7,433 nucleotides of DNA, from positions 1-7,433 of the forward strand of contig CALKXC010000415.1 in NCBI GenBank assembly GCA_938004025.1. Reading direction: 5' to 3'. Both the position numbers and the translations under genes were made by a program. This stretch comes from an uncultured Leucothrix sp. GTDB lineage: Bacteria > Pseudomonadota > Gammaproteobacteria > Thiotrichales > Thiotrichaceae. Shown piece after piece: positions 6,401-7,433 of the stretch. The notes under the pieces are model-generated. The model did not search any database. It worked only from the letters and a program-made list of their open reading frames with translations, and was not told where the DNA came from. Within the stretch, counting starts at the first letter, position 1, and every line of letters begins with the position of its first letter.

Positions 6401-7373
6401 CACTGTTCACAGCGCTGTGGAGAGGGGGAGAGCAAGCATTGGATTTGTTTAAACTGACACCCTCACTAATGAGGTGATCGAGGACTCGTGTCGCACCGCC
6501 ACTGATGGCACTTCGCAGTACATTGCTGTAAACATTAGGATTATTATCAAACTTAAACCCCTGGCTGGTTAAATACTTAAAAATTTCAATCTGATCATTT
6601 CTAGCGACTGTTGCTGCATAATAATCAATTTGATCATCCAGCTTAATGCCAAGGCTTTGCACAAATCGAATCGTTTCTAAATCGCCGCTGGCAAAAGCGC
6701 TTCTCATCCATTGGCTCTGATTCGGATTGTTGGCTTTTTCTGCATCGGTTTGCTTGCTCAACAACCATTTCACAATTGGAAGGTGAGTATTTCGGATGCC
6801 AGTGTCGATCGAAGCACCGCAGTTTTCGATCTGAAGAGGATAGAGTAGTTGTGCAACTTCAAGGCGACCGTGCTTAACGGCTTCAGTAAGTTCACAGCGA
6901 CCGTGATAGCGAGACTTTTTGCCGTTCTTTGAATCTTCCGTGGTGAGTCGCTCCAATATCGTTTTTACGATCGATAAATCACCGACCCGAGCCCCATAAA
7001 ACAGCGCTCTTTCCGTTGGTTCGCTTTTGTCGTTATCCAACATGTAACGTGCAATCGGAGCAAAGCCGCTGGCTAACGCTGCAGTCAAAGGCGTGTGGTA
7101 GTCCTTCCAAGGATGTTTAACCGTGCTTTGAGCACCTTTCCCCATGAGACCTTTTACTTGATCAAAGTCTTCATCAATCGCTGCATTCAACAGCTTAGTG
7201 TTTAGGATATTTTGGGCGGGTGTGGAGATGAAACTTGTGGAGTTTGCTGCGCTGGCTGCGTTGCTATTAACAGCGTCATCAGCTGTTGCTGAGGAGCTAA
7301 AAAGTAAGGCGCTTAATAAACTCAGGCGCACTGTATTTGAAATGGGAGTGTTTCTTAGTCGGACACTAAACAT
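453..7373 (-). CDS. Giant exported ankyrin-repeat protein (2306 aa)
   Basis: One uninterrupted 2306-codon frame runs from ATG (complement of 7371-7373) to TGA (453-455). Residues 1-31 form a Sec signal peptide; the rest is an alpha-solenoid of about fifty ankyrin-like units of 31-46 residues. Typical signatures are (T)PLHLA, LLLAKGAD and INAQN, for example at 381, 642, 1511, 1838, 2053 and 2125. Repeats are well formed at 576-975, 1475-1750 and 1804-2300, eroded at 94-537, and barely recognisable at 976-1474. No enzyme motif, transmembrane helix after the signal, lipobox, RTX repeats, autotransporter barrel or LPXTG was seen; the solenoid runs to six residues from the C terminus. Eight cysteines lie in four close pairs (160/185, 314/344, 1446/1453, 1628/1633). 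Ankyrin repeats bind proteins, so a periplasmic, surface or secreted binding role is inferred, but partner and function are unknown. The frame is also open from the ATG to the right edge, but no ATG, GTG or TTG lies upstream in the window and the signal peptide fits this start. Confidence 0.93.
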   Translation of the reverse strand: MFSVRLRNTPISNTVRLSLLSALLFSSSATADDAVNSNAASAANSTSFISTPAQNILNTKLLNAAIDEDFDQVKGLMGKGAQSTVKHPWKDYHTPLTAALASGFAPIARYMLDNDKSEPTERALFYGARVGDLSIVKTILERLTTEDSKNGKKSRYHGRCELTEAVKHGRLEVAQLLYPLQIENCGASIDTGIRNTHLPIVKWLLSKQTDAEKANNPNQSQWMRSAFASGDLETIRFVQSLGIKLDDQIDYYAATVARNDQIEIFKYLTSQGFKFDNNPNVYSNVLRSAISGGATRVLDHLISEGVSLNKSNACSPPLHSAVNSGQRAVFFKLAKLNTPMIDPCSLQNPMHIAFSRGNTEDNLFLLDYNPEWRLAKDSQGNTPLHIAVRNGAEKAVPHLLKFGGENSQNAQGQTPLMLSMQDQDAKLHNQFLSSDLSLTDNQGKTALHYLTERWGGIDLENYRTLFAILSEEQINAQNFSGDTALNSAISNWNQADFIEKLIELGADATIRNQSGANAIDLAQRRGDFRILAALGIKSTVTPTDTTTVTDTTEPNTTPAKVAAPIDLKQFPTSQGNTALHAAVRARSAIAVNYVLQNDIPIDSQNQFGDTALQLAIKIGEPRLVERLMKAGAKINTKNRDGRTPLHTAIANKRLVVANKLLQQNTDLNALSRGDWTALHFAAAVGDQTLVGELIKQGANPTIENWGNNTPAMLAKNAGHNQIAELLQATPIPTARSGTDAFGNNPLMRAVQNLDIDEVNRQISSMQLSAQNRYAETALTMAIRGSNDDEQSALAILQALLKAGADIEKTNPLGSSALFYAIREKAPDSVTQLLLEAGAEIDTQDKFGTAAIEVASRLGNTQLVSQLLDKKPALLSHKFSDGQNLLHIATSNKHPKLMQLLLDKGINVNEVGPFEFTALDTAIVNKQDALVRILVKAGADVQRHPSFYPSMVITAAKNGEFETLEFLVDNGAKLDSFEASEPRELLRILANNGDEDSNRPALIDKVIQQYELFTKPGFLDANQRQLLNQVIQTDAFKILAVYQKNGMPIQLKDTLHAAVRADAVNIAKHLSTSLTDLNQLNNQAQSLLHTAVKSSSMKTTEWLSQQTSLNINLRDTRDATAMDYIGDSSKYGKDDTEYASQFLTLFPDAQYTPNLLEEVINLRRYKVAKLLLEQRDFPVIDSKNKLTQSIIEGRIHPKEGVALIERLLAKGAVLPTFEAGRSPLLSTLNQPELFDFLLSKQSSIPSEQEQWEVLSSLVRSNNAGSIGLLKSLQNKGWNLKATSEGGRNLIQRLNGYFYSKDTNQTLALEKYDFLIEQLGGLQALYQANKEGETPLQTALSNNQLFEHIPELFERQVEALAAHPKPILKNMVWLFYSESLPSLKRLVKLPALEQELIQVSLPNTIKAAGGVQSLKDNAPFLISLGADPKAVDSKGNSLVHEWMNMSNCQWDPTECLAGLEYLKTLGVDFSIVSNEKISPLHLAMSEQSGNNLDIVNFLLAKGVSPNIKLPNDETPLHLAAPNTQAEQRLLLKTLLEAGADINAQNNAGDTPFHLALRNRNTAGVNYLLSAGNLKNISNVKQQTPLHELVKLGNADWVKRYLAIIAEQDNTLSQQDTGGDTALHTLALQPCNGSRCDTNAAMGQLLLDSGIAADTLNKNDETAFFMTAYSGNLALAKLLKTKTPAALNKLNRVGNAPVHVAYYKKHITWMEWLLANGGDWNLKNWEGKSIQQLMVDNQDYALALLAQSLPITAFDWKESLSHFDLSAAKLRSPDLLFSMMVQGRSAVEQLPELSLNQMISYRDKVSKSTLLHTASLNGYLFTVNQLLKAHHPVDWLNEYQETALHLAISGGTPDIAKSLLSYSASPHIQDARGISPLLEAVRKNKLGIVKTMLEIGANTELRDLQLRSALLVAVETGKLDMVSLLLENGANINAVEEKSHSPLVHAVWYYVTQMKSAPIELQNRLALVDLLLANGADINSRDELDRTPLHIAMPIYELAQHLLAKGADADTKNSNDEAPFFQAIRTRYPGENTGPDFIRAMVKAGADVNEKNVDGVTPLHLAVSNNRLDLIPVLTELGADVNMRIRGVPLISQLINQRGSNKQALITELLKHQLDLNVHDNIDGQKGKTPLHYALENGNLSLSQFLLENGSSPSLQDKSGLNALHVFIRRGGGLRSDEERNAFIAEMVRAGLDLNSVDYDNRTALHHAALAGNVGLTKLLLAKGIDPNAQSIGDYTALLIAVEKLSRGGGNRELVDELIKVTDLNIRDVNGRTVLHWAYAAKDEKLVKQLIDAGIDVTIRDYQRRLAQE
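474..1964 (-). repeat. C-terminal ankyrin array 4 (residues 1804-2300), fourteen repeats
   Basis: Four units of ordinary length (starts at about 1804, 1838, 1871 and 1904) are followed by ten that alternate long and short, starting at 1937, 1983, 2014, 2053, 2084, 2125, 2158, 2199, 2232 and 2269. Signatures are strong: ETALHLAI, LLLENGANINA, RTPLHIAM, VTPLHLAV, KTPLHYAL, RTALHHAA and RTVLHWAY. The last unit ends six residues before the stop without a distinct capping or anchoring domain. Confidence 0.9.
1965..2123 (-). other. Spacer between ankyrin arrays 3 and 4 (residues 1751-1803)
   Basis: These 53 residues lack the TPLH turn and the GADxN loop. They contain short helical stretches such as SPDLLFSMMVQ and LSLNQMISYRD. 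The length equals about one and a half repeats, so it may be a decayed repeat plus linker. It separates the weak last unit of array 3 from the well-formed unit STLLHTAS at about 1805. Confidence 0.55.
2124..2951 (-). repeat. Ankyrin array 3 (residues 1475-1750), eight repeats
   Basis: Units start at about 1475, 1511, 1547, 1580, 1617, 1658, 1692 and 1725. Signatures include SPLHLA, ETPLHLAA, LLEAGADINAQN, DTPFHLAL, QTPLHELV and DTALHTLA. The unit at 1617 is lengthened to 41 residues by a loop holding Cys1628 and Cys1633. The last unit (KSIQQLM) is weak and followed by a non-repeat spacer. Confidence 0.88.
2952..4448 (-). other. Helical region with almost no ankyrin signature (residues 976-1474)
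   Basis: This 499-residue stretch separates arrays 2 and 3. Only a few units are recognisable: DTLHAAV at 1052, SLLHTAV at 1085, a partial ETPLQTAL at 1331, and SLGADPKAVDSKGN at 1421. Elsewhere it shows short amphipathic helices such as LLEEVINL, VAKLLLEQ, LIERLLAKG and LFDFLLSKQ with irregular loops. It may be decayed ankyrin units or a different helical domain; I did not recognise a known family. The Cys1446/Cys1453 pair lies near its end. The reading frame is intact, so this is not DNA decay. Confidence 0.6.
4449..5648 (-). repeat. Ankyrin array 2 (residues 576-975), twelve repeats
   Basis: Twelve units follow each other with near-canonical 31-39-residue spacing, starting at about 576, 609, 642, 675, 708, 743, 775, 814, 848, 882, 915 and 948. 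Clear signatures are NTALHAAV, RTPLHTAI, WTALHFAA, LLKAGADI, LLEAGAEI and LVKAGADV. The codons for equivalent positions differ freely between units, so this is an old array and not a recent tandem duplication. Confidence 0.88.
5649..5762 (-). other. Thr/Pro-rich linker between ankyrin arrays 1 and 2 (residues 538-575)
   Basis: Residues 541-558 contain ten Thr, three Pro and three acidic residues in 18 positions, with no hydrophobic helix pattern. The unit before is a shortened repeat, and the next well-formed repeat (NTALHAAV) starts at 576. The segment therefore looks like a flexible joint between two solenoids. The DNA (5700-5753) is a low-complexity run rich in GTG, GTC and AGT, which could be prone to slippage. 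In exported proteins such Thr-rich joints can be glycosylated; nothing here shows that directly. Confidence 0.7.
5763..7094 (-). repeat. Ankyrin array 1 (residues about 94-537), largely degenerate
   Basis: About fourteen helical units can be counted. Those before residue 310 keep the helix-turn-helix pattern (for example GDLSIVKTIL, GRLEVAQLL, GDLETIRFV) but mostly lack the TPLH turn and the long finger loop. From residue 315 the signature sharpens: SPPLH, NTPLHIAV at 381, QTPLM at 413, KTALH at 444, DTALN at 482. It ends with a truncated capping unit near LAQRRGDFRILAALG. Cys pairs 160/185 and 314/344 lie in this block. Confidence 0.8.
7281..7373 (-). other. Sec signal peptide of the giant ankyrin protein
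   Basis: Residues 1-31 show the classical three parts. There is a basic N-region with Arg at 5, 7 and 16, a hydrophobic core LSLLSALLF (about 17-25), and a small-residue C-region SSSATA ending in an A-x-A site (A29-T30-A31). Cleavage is predicted before Asp32. There is no twin-Arg motif and no Cys near the site, so the Tat and lipoprotein routes are unlikely. The 16-residue N-region is rather long. The mature chain begins with an acidic, Ala/Ser/Asn-rich stretch (about 32-50) that looks disordered. Confidence 0.85.
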
Positions 7374-7381
7374 AACTAAAG

Positions 7382-7384
7382 TCC
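7382..7384 (-). promoter_or_regulatory. Weak ribosome binding site of the ankyrin gene
   Basis: On the minus strand, GGA lies eight bases before the ATG (GGACTTTAGTTATG). It is the only purine-rich Shine-Dalgarno-like match near the start. It is short, which suggests modest translation. It supports the ATG chosen on signal-peptide grounds but does not decide it alone. Confidence 0.4.
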
Positions 7385-7433
7385 GTTTATCGCAGATGTC
7401 GAGGATTAGGGTGTTTTGGGGTAGCTTAAGTGT

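Noticed and set aside
1621..6477. Several open frames of 60-83 codons on the + strand (for example 1621-1866, 2812-3063, 3073-3255, 4706-4915, 6289-6477) and two on the - strand in another frame (2384-2602, 5504-5692)
   Set aside because: All lie inside the intact 2306-codon gene, show no recognisable family features, and are what antisense or shifted reading of a long repeat gene produces by chance.
453..7373. Latrotoxin-like toxin or injected effector identity for the ankyrin protein
   Set aside because: No protease site, toxin N-terminal domain or secretion-chaperone partner is visible; ankyrin content alone is not evidence, and the Sec signal argues against direct injection.
7374..7433. 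Promoter for the ankyrin gene, with GATAAA as a -10 box on the minus strand
   Set aside because: No -35-like hexamer lies at suitable spacing and the match is weak; 60 bp is too little context.
7396..7433. Start of a divergent + strand gene at ATG 7396
   Set aside because: Only about twelve codons are visible, with no ribosome binding site and no recognisable peptide.

Overview
The window holds two convergent genes and almost nothing else. Both fit a Gram-negative proteobacterium, probably a gammaproteobacterium. The reasons are a Sec-type signal peptide on a protein with no Gram-positive anchor, and a dehydroshikimate dehydratase/HPPD-like fusion of the type found in proteobacteria. This taxonomic reading is an inference with moderate to low confidence. 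I see no transposase, tRNA, rRNA, CRISPR array or phage gene.

Left edge (2-400, + strand): the 3' end of a gene whose start lies outside the window. The 132 visible residues are the last part of a vicinal-oxygen-chelate domain of the 4-hydroxyphenylpyruvate dioxygenase (HPPD) type. The wording of the motifs best matches the C-terminal HPPD-like half of fused 3-dehydroshikimate dehydratases (QuiC type), which convert 3-dehydroshikimate to protocatechuate in quinate/shikimate catabolism. A 52-bp gap (401-452) separates its stop codon from the stop codon of the facing gene.

Rest of the window (453-7373, - strand): one uninterrupted gene for a 2306-residue exported protein, roughly 250 kDa. It has a classical signal peptide and is then almost wholly built of about fifty ankyrin-type repeats. 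From N to C terminus these are: a degenerate array (residues about 94-537), a Thr-rich linker (538-575), a second array (576-975), a long helical stretch where the ankyrin signature nearly disappears (976-1474), a third array (1475-1750), a short non-canonical spacer (1751-1803), and a C-terminal array (1804-2300). The last ten repeats strictly alternate long and short forms, giving a two-repeat unit of about 70-77 residues. The protein has exactly eight cysteines, in four close pairs, as expected for a disulfide-bonded extracytoplasmic protein. No enzymatic domain, transmembrane helix, beta-barrel, lipobox or wall anchor was recognised, so its function is unknown. Binding of a protein ligand is the family expectation.

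Right edge (7374-7433): 60 bp upstream of the ankyrin gene, with a weak ribosome binding site and no convincing promoter. The two genes face each other and do not form an operon; nothing in the sequence links them functionally.
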